A stretch of DNA of 5,448 nucleotides from a gamma proteobacterium symbiont of Bathyaustriella thionipta (GTDB lineage Bacteria; Pseudomonadota; Gammaproteobacteria; Chromatiales; Chromatiaceae). The notes beneath the pieces were generated by a model. That model was not told the DNA's origin and searched no databases. It saw only the letters and a list, made by a program, of their open reading frames with translations. The DNA lies in NCBI GenBank assembly GCA_025656895.1, contig JAHXHF010000370.1, forward strand, positions 1 to 5,448. The letters are read 5' to 3'. The position numbers were made by a program, and so were the translations under genes. How positions within the stretch are numbered: the first letter of the stretch is position 1; each line of letters begins with the position of its first letter. Positions 1 to 5,448 of this stretch are shown one piece after another.

Positions 1-48
1 GGCCAAAAATGCAGGCAATTGACTGAATTCGACGGCGGGCGGGGTCAT
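1..48 (-). CDS. Possible 5' end of a gene cut by the window edge
   Basis: On the minus strand an ATG at 48-46 opens a frame that stays open to the window edge, reading MTPPAVEFSQLPAFLA (16 codons). A purine-rich GAGGGG lies just before it, only 2-5 bases from the ATG, which is closer than the ideal ribosome-binding spacing. It begins 34 bases past the ettA stop in the same direction, so it could be the next gene of an ettA operon, since no clear terminator separates them. Sixteen residues are too few to name a family, and an open frame this short can occur by chance. Confidence 0.25.
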   Translation of the reverse strand, partial: MTPPAVEFSQLPAFLA

Positions 49-82
49 AGCCCCTCGAAAATAGCGAGTTTTCTGCCGGACA

Positions 83-1732
83 CTATTTAATCCGGTGTGG
101 CTGCAAGCCTTCCTCTCCCAGACGTTTTTTACGATCGGCTTCGTAATCGGCGTAGTTGCCTTCAAACCAGGTGGCTTCACTGTTACCTTCGAATGCCAGA
201 ATATGCGTGGCAATACGATCCAGAAACCAGCGGTCATGCGAAATAACCACCGCGCAGCCGGGAAAGGTCAGCAAAGCTTCTTCCAGCGCGCGCAGTGTTT
301 CCACATCCAGATCATTGGTGGGTTCATCCAGCAGCAGCAGGTTGCCACCGCTTTTCAGCAGTTTGGCCAGGTGCAGGCGATTTCTTTCACCGCCGGAAAG
401 ATCGCCCACTCTTTTTTGCTGATCACTGCCCTTGAAATTAAAGCGGCTGGCATAGGCTCGCGAGGGTATTTCAAAACGGCCAATGGTGAGGATATCGTGT
501 CCTCCGGAAAGCTCTTCCCACACGGTTACATCATTATTCAGCGCGTCCCGGCTTTGATCGACATAGGCAATGTCTACGGATTCACCGATTTTTAAGGTAC
601 CGGAATCCGGCTGCTGCTGGTCGGTCAGCATGCGGAAGAGGGTGGTTTTACCCGCGCCATTGGCTCCAATGATGCCCACTATGCCACCTTTGGGTAAATG
701 AAAACTCAGGTTTTCATACAATACTTTGTCACCGTAGGCTTTGCTGAGTTTGTCTGCTTCAATGACCAGATCACCCAGCCTTTCACCGGGTGGAATATAG
801 ATTTCATTGGTTTCATTACGCTTCTGAAAATCTTGTGATTGCAACTCGTCAAAGCGTGCCAGTCGTGCTTTGCTTTTGGCATGCCGGCCTTTGGGATTGG
901 TACGCACCCATTCCAGTTCCTGCTTCATGGCTTTTATGCGAGAGGCTTCCTGTTTGCCTTCCTGTTGCAGACGTTCTTCCTTCTGCTCCAGCCAGCTTGA
1001 ATAATTACCTTCCCAGGGAATACCGTGTCCGCGATCCAGTTCCAGAATCCAGCCGGCCACGTTATCCAGAAAATAGCGATCATGGGTGACCGCCACCACG
1101 GTTCCGCTGTAATCATGCAGAAAACGCTCCAGCCAGGCGACTGATTCCGCATCCAGATGGTTGGTGGGTTCATCCAGCAGCAGCATGTCCGGCTTGGAAA
1201 GCAATAGCTTGCACAAGGCTACCCGGCGTTTCTCACCACCGGACAAATGTTCGATACGGGCATCCCAGGGCGGCAGACGCAGGGCATCGGCGGCTACTTC
1301 CAGTGTGCGTTCCAGATTATGCCCGTCACTGGCCTGAATAATATCTTCCAGTTCAGCCTGTTCTTTGGCCAGCGCGTCAAAATCGGCGTCTTCTTCTGCG
1401 TAGGCGGCGTACACGGCTTCAATGCGTTGCAAAGCATCTTGGACCGGCCCCAGCGCTTCCTCCACATTGCCGCGCACGTCTTTGCTTTCATCCAGTTGCG
1501 GCTCCTGCGGCAGATAACCCACGCGAATACCCGCCTGCGGACGGGCTTCTCCTTCAATATCGGTATCTATACCTGCCATAATGCGTAGCAGGGTAGACTT
1601 TCCCGAGCCATTCAGACCTAATACGCCAATTTTCGCGCCGGGGAAAAAAGACAATGAAATGTCTCTGAGAATAATACGCTTGGGCGGTACAACTTTGCCG
1701 ACCCGGTTCATGGTATAGATGTATTGAGCCAT
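83..1732 (-). CDS. ettA: Energy-dependent translational throttle protein EttA (ABC-F ATPase)
   Basis: EttA is a soluble ABC-F protein. It binds the ribosomal E site next to P-site tRNA and controls entry into elongation according to the ATP/ADP ratio. The 549-residue product has two ABC domains and no membrane segment. Domain 1 has Walker A GLNGSGKST (39-47), an arm insertion at about 96-141, signature LSGGE (163-167), Walker B with LLLDEPTNHLD and catalytic E188, and switch H217. A basic helical linker at about 250-297 corresponds to the P-site tRNA interaction motif. Domain 2 has Walker A GANGAGKTT (356-364), LSGGE (445-449), catalytic E470 and H499. E188 and E470 carry the same numbers as the catalytic glutamates of E. 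coli EttA (555 aa), which supports the start at 1732 (MAQYIYTMNRV). A longer frame to 1825 would run through the promoter. An AGGA sits 5 bases before the ATG. The protein ends at HRIK, about six residues before the basic end of the E. coli protein. Identification is firm. Confidence 0.97.
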   Translation of the reverse strand: MAQYIYTMNRVGKVVPPKRIILRDISLSFFPGAKIGVLGLNGSGKSTLLRIMAGIDTDIEGEARPQAGIRVGYLPQEPQLDESKDVRGNVEEALGPVQDALQRIEAVYAAYAEEDADFDALAKEQAELEDIIQASDGHNLERTLEVAADALRLPPWDARIEHLSGGEKRRVALCKLLLSKPDMLLLDEPTNHLDAESVAWLERFLHDYSGTVVAVTHDRYFLDNVAGWILELDRGHGIPWEGNYSSWLEQKEERLQQEGKQEASRIKAMKQELEWVRTNPKGRHAKSKARLARFDELQSQDFQKRNETNEIYIPPGERLGDLVIEADKLSKAYGDKVLYENLSFHLPKGGIVGIIGANGAGKTTLFRMLTDQQQPDSGTLKIGESVDIAYVDQSRDALNNDVTVWEELSGGHDILTIGRFEIPSRAYASRFNFKGSDQQKRVGDLSGGERNRLHLAKLLKSGGNLLLLDEPTNDLDVETLRALEEALLTFPGCAVVISHDRWFLDRIATHILAFEGNSEATWFEGNYADYEADRKKRLGEEGLQPHRIK

Positions 1733-1737
1733 GTGTG

Positions 1738-1741
1738 TCCT
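1738..1741 (-). promoter_or_regulatory. Ribosome-binding site of ettA
   Basis: The minus strand reads AGGA followed by five bases and then the ATG at 1732. It settles the start of ettA in favour of MAQYIYT over the upstream in-frame start at 1825. Confidence 0.7.
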
Positions 1742-1775
1742 GAGGAAATGAATATTTGGGGAAAAGTGAATGGCT

Positions 1776-1804
1776 ATTCTAACGCTTAAACCGCTCTTGT
1801 AGAA
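1776..1804 (-). promoter_or_regulatory. Putative sigma70-type promoter of ettA
   Basis: Read on the minus strand: TTCTAC (1804-1799) as a weak -35, a 17-base spacer, then TAGAAT (1781-1776) as a -10 matching five of six consensus bases. Transcription would start near 1769, giving a leader of about 37 bases before the ettA ATG and its AGGA. Predicted by eye only. Confidence 0.5.
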
Positions 1805-1805
1805 T
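1777..1805 (+). promoter_or_regulatory. Putative sigma70-type promoter of the small membrane protein gene
   Basis: TTCTAA (1777-1782), a 17-base spacer and TAGAAT (1800-1805) mirror the ettA promoter on the other strand. Transcription would start near 1812, about 36 bases before the ATG at 1848. The two promoters overlap almost completely, so RNA polymerase probably cannot occupy both at once. Confidence 0.5.
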
Positions 1806-1847
1806 AGTCTCGCACAAGCAATCAAGGAATAAGGAAAAGACCGTACT

Positions 1848-2129
1848 ATGGATGATTTTATTGTCTGGCTGATTATTGCTTTGTTTTATGCGCCCTTGCA
1901 TTATCTGGGGCCGATACTGTTGCTGGCTATGCGTACGGATGAAGCACAAAGACGCAGCGCGATTAATAAAACCATCCTGGATTGCAGTTTGTCTATGCTA
2001 GTCTCTTTTGGGCTGCTTGTGTGGCTGGCTTCGGATTATCTGTTGTTAGCCATGGTTTTGCTGCTGTGTTCGATGTTTGTTCCGTATATCCGGGTTTTTT
2101 TACAATCCAGACGCTCTGAGCAGTCCTGA
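1848..2129 (+). CDS. Small three-helix inner-membrane protein of unknown function
   Basis: I do not recognise this 93-residue protein. Its composition is that of a membrane protein. Hydrophobic segments lie at about 4-28 (aromatic-rich, with a Pro-Leu-His-Tyr stretch), 43-61 and 64-85. The second and third are joined by a very tight Ser-Asp turn and look like a helical hairpin. The loop at 29-42 carries R29, R35, R36 and K41, and the C-terminus carries R82, R88 and R89. By the positive-inside rule this predicts the N-terminus outside and the C-terminus in the cytoplasm. There is no cleavable signal peptide, enzyme motif or metal site, though two cysteines (C46, C74) fall in or near helices 2 and 3. 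The ribosome site is modest, AAGGA at 1831-1835, 12 bases from the ATG. The gene is divergent from ettA and shares the symmetric promoter region. It ends 7 bp before the stop of the convergent SDR gene. Calling it a real gene rests on the membrane pattern, the promoter and the lack of overlap. Confidence 0.75.
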   Translation: MDDFIVWLIIALFYAPLHYLGPILLLAMRTDEAQRRSAINKTILDCSLSMLVSFGLLVWLASDYLLLAMVLLLCSMFVPYIRVFLQSRRSEQS

Positions 2130-2136
2130 AATCATC

Positions 2137-2991
2137 TTAGTTTTTGACCAGTTTGCGCAAAACCGCATCCATGGCCGAAGCACTCAGGATGCGGCGCAAA
2201 AAACCGAATAAATAAGTAGGAAAAGTTACGTAATAGTGCGCTTTCGGACGGGGGCTTTCCAGCGCGTGAATCACCCGTTTGAGCACCGCTTGTGGCGGCA
2301 GGGTAAAAGGCACAGCCGGGCCTTCTGTTTGTAAACGCGCCAGCATAGCCTGGTATTTTTGCTGATGAACGCTGTTCGATGCATCTATATTCTGCTGCCA
2401 TTTGAGTAAGGAGTTTTTGCGAAAGCGGCTTTCAATCGGCCCCGGTTCAATCAGGCAGACGTGAATGCCGGTCGCATGCAGTTCCTGGCGCAGGGTGGCG
2501 CTGAGTCCTTCCAGAGCGAATTTGGAACAGTTGTAGGCACCCCGATAGGTTAAAGTTACCAGCCCCAGCACCGAACTGTTCTGAATAATGCGGCCTTCGC
2601 CGGCCTCTCTCATCATCGGTAATACGGCACAGGTCAGTTCATGCCAGCCCAGCAGATTGGTTTCCAGTTGTGCTCTGAGCGTGTCACGAGTCAGATCTTC
2701 AACCGCACCCGGCTGGCCATAGGCGCCATTATTGAACAGCGCATAAAGTGGCCCGGAAATCAGTTGTTTAAGCTGCTGCATGGCCTGTTGAATGGAATCC
2801 GAGCTGTCCAGATCCAGACGTATGGCGGTCAGCCCTTCCTGTTTCAGCCTGACTACATCGCCCGCTTTACGCGCAGAAGCAATCACCTGGTAACCGCGTT
2901 CCTGCAGGCCATGAGCAACACAGTAGCCAATGCCGCTGGAGCAGCCGGTAATCAGTATGGAACCTTTACTATTCGGCTTGTTTTTTTTCAT
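2137..2991 (-). CDS. Short-chain dehydrogenase/reductase, YbbO-like
   Basis: A classical SDR oxidoreductase of 284 residues, cytosolic, using a nicotinamide cofactor. The Rossmann motif TGCSSGIG is at 15-22. R41 after the second strand suggests a preference for NADP(H). An acidic LDLD lies at 59-62, and an NNGA (87-90) stands where NNAG is usual. The catalytic set is N112, S140, Y153 and K157 (YNCSK), followed by EPGPI at 182-186, the loop after strand six. The overall pattern, including LITGCSSGIG, GEGRI, SSV.GL, RGAY, EGLSATLRQEL-type helix and LIEPGPI..RF, resembles E. coli YbbO, reported as an NADPH-dependent aldehyde reductase. The substrate cannot be read from sequence. The start at 2991 is forced, because the Rossmann strand begins near residue 11 and the next Met is residue 71. 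Yet no Shine-Dalgarno precedes it, and codons 2-4 hold a run of eight A's. The gene converges on the small membrane protein gene and diverges from the zinc ribbon gene. Confidence 0.92.
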   Translation of the reverse strand: MKKNKPNSKGSILITGCSSGIGYCVAHGLQERGYQVIASARKAGDVVRLKQEGLTAIRLDLDSSDSIQQAMQQLKQLISGPLYALFNNGAYGQPGAVEDLTRDTLRAQLETNLLGWHELTCAVLPMMREAGEGRIIQNSSVLGLVTLTYRGAYNCSKFALEGLSATLRQELHATGIHVCLIEPGPIESRFRKNSLLKWQQNIDASNSVHQQKYQAMLARLQTEGPAVPFTLPPQAVLKRVIHALESPRPKAHYYVTFPTYLFGFLRRILSASAMDAVLRKLVKN

Positions 2992-3085
2992 TGATTGTAT
3001 GGAGTGTGGGTTGAATTTCAGGAAATAGTGACAATTTTGGGTACTCTACAGGAAAAGAAACATTTTAGTCCGCATGAGAGCAGGT

Positions 3086-3116
3086 CTGCCAGATAAGTAG
3101 TAATTTATGCTAGTAT
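3086..3116 (+). promoter_or_regulatory. Putative extended -10 promoter of the zinc ribbon gene
   Basis: CTGCCA (3086-3091) resembles a -35 (four of six). After 19 bases comes TAGTAT (3111-3116), preceded by TGC, which forms an extended -10. The neighbouring TATAGT (3114-3119) is an alternative -10. Transcription would start near 3123, about 30 bases before the ATG. The spacer 2992-3152 is AT-rich and divergent. No equally convincing promoter for the SDR gene was found on the other strand. Confidence 0.4.
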
Positions 3117-3152
3117 AGTCCGTTGTTTAATTTTGAATGCAGGAGCTTATTC

Positions 3153-3422
3153 ATGCCTATTTACGAATACCGTTGTAGCAGTTGCGGCCACGAACTGGAA
3201 GCTCTGCAGAAAATCAGTGATGCACCTTTGCAGGAATGCCCGGCCTGCGAGAAAACCACACTCAACAAACTGATCTCGGCCGCCGGATTTCGCCTTAAAG
3301 GCGCGGGCTGGTACGAAACCGATTTCAAGACCGGCAAGAAAAAGAACCTGGCCGAGAAAGCCAAAGCAGAATCCAAGCCCAAAACCGGTGGTTGCGGTAG
3401 CGGCGGTTGTGGCGCCTGTTAA
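3153..3422 (+). CDS. FmdB-family zinc ribbon protein with cysteine-rich tail
   Basis: This 89-residue protein begins MPIYEYRCSSCGHELE, the hallmark of the FmdB/CxxC_CxxC_SSSS zinc ribbon family. The first knuckle is C8-C11 and the second is C29-C32 (CPAC), together fitting one structural zinc. Residues 38-60 hold the conserved part that includes GFRLKGAGWYETDF. A lysine-rich stretch follows at 62-77. The end is glycine and cysteine rich, with C81, C86 and C89, which could form a second metal site or react with oxidants. The family is often annotated as putative transcriptional regulators from the formamidase-linked FmdB, but its role is not established. The start at 3153 is chosen because AGGAG (3141-3145) lies 7 bases upstream and MPIYEY is the family N-terminus. 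A TTG start at 3123 would add ten uncharacteristic residues and sit at the predicted transcription start. The gene ends in a double stop, TAA TGA, 130 bp before aspS. Confidence 0.93.
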   Translation: MPIYEYRCSSCGHELEALQKISDAPLQECPACEKTTLNKLISAAGFRLKGAGWYETDFKTGKKKNLAEKAKAESKPKTGGCGSGGCGAC

Positions 3423-3425
3423 TGA

Positions 3426-3449
3426 GCCTGGCAGCGAGTGCTTACAGGC
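3426..3449 (+). other. Stem-loop just after the zinc ribbon gene
   Basis: GCCTG (3426-3430) pairs with CAGGC (3445-3449), continued inward by GCA (3431-3433) with TGC (3439-3441) around a 5-base loop. A TTA bulge lies on the 3' side. It begins right after the double stop codon. No run of T's follows, so it is not a standard intrinsic terminator. It may protect the transcript end, weaken readthrough into aspS, or have no role. A second small hairpin, GACAG/CTGTC, lies at 3465-3478. Confidence 0.35.
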
Positions 3450-3481
3450 CCGGAAGCGTCATTTGACAGAATCCTGTCCGG

Positions 3482-3510
3482 TTGCACAGCTTCGCGTCAG
3501 ACCTTAAAAT
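3482..3510 (+). promoter_or_regulatory. Putative sigma70-type promoter of aspS
   Basis: TTGCAC (3482-3487), a 17-base spacer and TAAAAT (3505-3510, five of six consensus bases) point to transcription starting near 3515-3517, at the edge of an eight-T run (3517-3524) and about 36 bases before the aspS ATG. This would let aspS be expressed apart from the zinc ribbon gene, although readthrough from upstream remains possible. Confidence 0.45.
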
Positions 3511-3552
3511 CCCCACTTTTTTTTACAGCTATATTTCCCACGGAGAGCGTTC

Positions 3553-5343
3553 ATGCGCAGCCATTATTGCGGACATCTGAATCTGGAACACCTTGATCAA
3601 GAGGTCACGCTGTGTGGCTGGGTGCATCGTCGTCGTGATCACGGCGGTGTTATCTTTATCGATCTGCGTGACCGTGAAGGTCTGGTACAGATTGTTTATG
3701 ACCCGGATTTGCCCGATGTATTTGCCACTGCCGAACAGGTACGGAACGAATATGTACTGCAAATAACAGGCCGTGTACGTCACCGCCCGGAAGGCACGGT
3801 GAATGCCGATTTGCCTACCGGTGCTATTGAAATTCTTGGTCTGCAACTGGAAGTTCTGAACGCAGCGGAAACGCCCCCTATCCAGATTGAAGAAGATGAT
3901 ATTTCCGAAGACCTGCGCCTGAAGTATCGCTATATTGATCTGCGTCGTTCCGAGATGCAGCACAATATGAAACTGCGTAGCCAGGTTACGCGTGAACTGC
4001 GGCGCTATCTGGATGATCAGAATTTCATGGATATAGAAACGCCCATGCTGACGCGCGCCACCCCCGAAGGGGCGCGTGACTATCTGGTTCCCAGCCGTAC
4101 CCACGTAGGCAAATTTTTTGCCTTGCCGCAATCACCCCAGTTATTCAAACAATTGCTGATGATGTCGGGCATGGATCGTTATTATCAGATTGTGCGTTGT
4201 TTTCGTGATGAAGACCTGCGTGCCGATCGTCAGCCGGAATTTACCCAGCTGGACGTTGAAATGTCCTTCATTAATGAAGAAGACATTATGGGCACTATGG
4301 AGAACATGATTCGCCAGTTGTTCAAGGATGTTCTGGATGTGGAATTGCCCAACCCGTTTCCGCGCATGAGCTATGCGGAATCCATGCTGCGCTACGGTTC
4401 TGACCGCCCGGATCTGCGAGTGGAACTGGAATTGCACGATGTGGGTGATTTAATGACCGGCGTAGACTTCAAGGTTTTCTCCGGCCCGGCGAATGATCCC
4501 AATGGCCGTATCGCGGCGCTGTGTGTGCCCGGTGGTTGTAAACTGACACGCAAACAGATTGACGGCTACACAAAATTTGTCAGCATCTACGGCGCTAAAG
4601 GCCTGGCTTACATCAAGGTAAATGATGTGCAACAAGGACGTGAGGGTCTGCAGTCACCCATTCTGAAATTCCTGCCCGATGAAGCCATTGAAGGTATTTT
4701 GCAGCGCAGCTCAGCCCAAAATGGAGACCTGATTTTCTTTGGTGCGGATAAAGCCACAATTGTTAATGAAGCGCTGGGTGCCTTGCGCGTCAAGCTGGGT
4801 GAAGAATTCGGCCTTATGAAAGAAGGCTGGCAGCCGGTATGGGTGGTGGATTTCCCCATGTTTGAACGCGATCCTTCCAATAGTCGCTGGATGGCCTTGC
4901 ATCATCCTTTTACTGCTCCGCGTGAAGCCGATATTGATAGCATGCACAGCCAGGCGGGTGAGTGTCTGTCCCGTGCTTACGACATGGTGCTGAACGGCAG
5001 TGAAATTGGTGGTGGTTCCATTCGTATCCACCGCAGCGAAGTACAACAGCAGGTTTTTTCATTGCTGGGCATTGATGACCAGGAAGCCGAAGATAAATTT
5101 GGTTTTCTGTTACGCGCGCTGCGTTATGGCTGTCCGCCACACGGTGGTATCGCTTTCGGGCTGGACCGGCTGGTTATGCTCATGGCGGGCGCTGACTCTA
5201 TTCGTGATGTCATGGCCTTCCCCAAAACACAAACAGCCAATTGTCTGCTGACCAACGCACCTTCCGATGTCTCGGCTGAACAATTACGGGAATTGTCTAT
5301 TCGTGTGCGCAAACCGCAGGCCGAGCAAGCGGCTGAAGATTAG
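3553..5343 (+). CDS. aspS: Aspartyl-tRNA synthetase, probably non-discriminating (Asp/Asn tRNA)
   Basis: A class IIb synthetase that joins aspartate to tRNA using ATP, in the cytosol. Its 596 residues fit the bacterial type (E. coli 590). The anticodon-binding OB fold covers about 1-105. Motif 1 is in the ETPMLT region (about 158-166), followed by the TPEGARDYLVPSR loop (170-182). QSPQLFKQ (193-200) contributes to the aspartate site. Motif 2 includes FRDEDLRADRQPEFTQ (217-232). The bacterial GAD insertion spans about 288-420. GSEIGGGSIRIH is at 482-493, and motif 3 GLDRL with R539 is at 536-540. All expected catalytic segments are intact. In the anticodon domain H30 and G81 match H31 and G82 of P. 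aeruginosa AspRS, residues tied to recognition of tRNA-Asn. E. coli, whose enzyme is discriminating, has Leu at position 30. The enzyme therefore probably also makes Asp-tRNA-Asn for GatCAB. Start: GGAG at 3542-3545, 7 bases before the ATG, and the family N-terminus MRSHYCG. The non-discriminating call is inference. Confidence 0.97.
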   Translation: MRSHYCGHLNLEHLDQEVTLCGWVHRRRDHGGVIFIDLRDREGLVQIVYDPDLPDVFATAEQVRNEYVLQITGRVRHRPEGTVNADLPTGAIEILGLQLEVLNAAETPPIQIEEDDISEDLRLKYRYIDLRRSEMQHNMKLRSQVTRELRRYLDDQNFMDIETPMLTRATPEGARDYLVPSRTHVGKFFALPQSPQLFKQLLMMSGMDRYYQIVRCFRDEDLRADRQPEFTQLDVEMSFINEEDIMGTMENMIRQLFKDVLDVELPNPFPRMSYAESMLRYGSDRPDLRVELELHDVGDLMTGVDFKVFSGPANDPNGRIAALCVPGGCKLTRKQIDGYTKFVSIYGAKGLAYIKVNDVQQGREGLQSPILKFLPDEAIEGILQRSSAQNGDLIFFGADKATIVNEALGALRVKLGEEFGLMKEGWQPVWVVDFPMFERDPSNSRWMALHHPFTAPREADIDSMHSQAGECLSRAYDMVLNGSEIGGGSIRIHRSEVQQQVFSLLGIDDQEAEDKFGFLLRALRYGCPPHGGIAFGLDRLVMLMAGADSIRDVMAFPKTQTANCLLTNAPSDVSAEQLRELSIRVRKPQAEQAAED

Positions 5344-5409
5344 AGATTCCTGAATTTTTAAATAGTGTTTGAACGAAAACGATTAAACCCTAAGAAAAAC
5401 AATAATCTA

Positions 5410-5439
5410 TATACTGTTCAGTGGACTAAAGATTATAAT
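5410..5439 (+). promoter_or_regulatory. Putative promoter for a gene beyond the right edge
   Basis: A perfect TATAAT lies at 5434-5439. TATACT (5410-5415), 18 bases upstream, is only a weak -35 (three of six). The whole stretch after aspS (5344-5448) is AT-rich with no clear coding frame. No intrinsic terminator for aspS is visible in it. Transcription would start near 5446. An ATG overlaps at 5438-5440, but it has no good ribosome site and only three codons before the edge, so I do not call it a gene. Confidence 0.3.
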
Positions 5440-5448
5440 GCCTGTATC

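Larger units (their letters stand above)
1774..1807. repeat. Perfect 8-bp inverted repeat with 18-bp spacer in the divergent intergenic region
   Basis: CTATTCTA at 1774-1781 is the exact reverse complement of TAGAATAG at 1800-1807, with 18 bases between them. The repeat lies between ettA and the divergent membrane protein gene. Each arm contains a TAGAAT, a near-consensus -10 element, on one strand and a TTCTA, a weak -35 element, on the other. The symmetry may simply be that of two overlapping promoters. It could also be an operator for a dimeric regulator, or both. Confidence 0.6.

Noticed and set aside
57..73. GAAAA/TTTTC stem and GGGG/CCCC stem (41-54) as an ettA terminator
   Set aside because: Stems are only 4-5 bp and no T run follows on the minus strand, so this does not support an intrinsic terminator.
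95..595. 166-residue open frame on the plus strand opposite ettA
   Set aside because: It is fully antisense to the second ABC domain of EttA, with no motif and no ribosome site of note.
1733..1825. A 31-residue N-terminal extension of EttA from a start at 1825
   Set aside because: It crosses the predicted promoter, gives residues unlike the family, and would spoil the match of E188 and E470 to E. coli numbering. The start at 1732 has its own AGGA.
3123..3152. TTG start adding ten residues to the zinc ribbon protein
   Set aside because: The family begins MPIYEY, a good AGGAG precedes 3153, and the TTG lies at the predicted transcription start.
3463..3468. Perfect TTGACA as a -35 for aspS
   Set aside because: No acceptable -10 lies 16-18 bases downstream. 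The TTGCAC/TAAAAT pair fits better.
3529..4131. 200-residue open frame antisense to aspS
   Set aside because: It lies almost wholly opposite a strongly conserved gene, has a Gln/Ile/Phe-rich composition typical of a reverse-frame shadow, and shows no domain.
5438..5448. ATG at 5438 as the start of the next gene
   Set aside because: Only three codons remain before the edge, the ribosome site is poor, and it overlaps a perfect TATAAT.

Overview
The window looks like ordinary chromosomal DNA from a gammaproteobacterium of roughly 50% GC. The evidence is the protein content. The EttA translation factor has its catalytic residues at the same numbers as in E. coli. The short-chain dehydrogenase resembles E. 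coli YbbO. An FmdB-type zinc ribbon gene sits directly upstream of aspS, an order I recall from Pseudomonas and relatives, and the AspRS is closer in its anticodon domain to that of Pseudomonas aeruginosa than to that of E. coli. I see no mobile element, CRISPR array, tRNA or rRNA gene.

Layout, left to right: a possible truncated gene start on the minus strand (48 down to 1); ettA on the minus strand (83-1732); a 115-bp divergent spacer holding a perfect 8-bp inverted repeat that reads as two mirror-image sigma70-like promoters; a small three-helix membrane protein gene on the plus strand (1848-2129); a YbbO-like SDR oxidoreductase on the minus strand (2137-2991), tail to tail with the membrane protein gene and only 7 bp away; a 161-bp divergent spacer; the FmdB-family zinc ribbon gene on the plus strand (3153-3422); a 130-bp spacer with a stem-loop and a probable aspS promoter; aspS on the plus strand (3553-5343); and an AT-rich tail with a perfect TATAAT that may drive the next gene outside the window. 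No gene-free stretch exceeds 300 bases.

Functionally the window is weighted to translation. EttA gates entry of ribosomes into elongation according to the ATP/ADP ratio, and AspRS charges tRNA-Asp. From two diagnostic residues, the AspRS probably also charges tRNA-Asn, which would then need amidation by GatCAB. The SDR and the zinc ribbon protein are accessory genes with no obvious link to each other. No novel multi-gene system is visible. The most interesting points are the symmetric promoter between ettA and an uncharacterised membrane protein gene, the non-discriminating signature in AspRS, the cysteine-rich tail on the zinc ribbon protein, and the homopolymer tracts at the start of the SDR gene and in the aspS leader.
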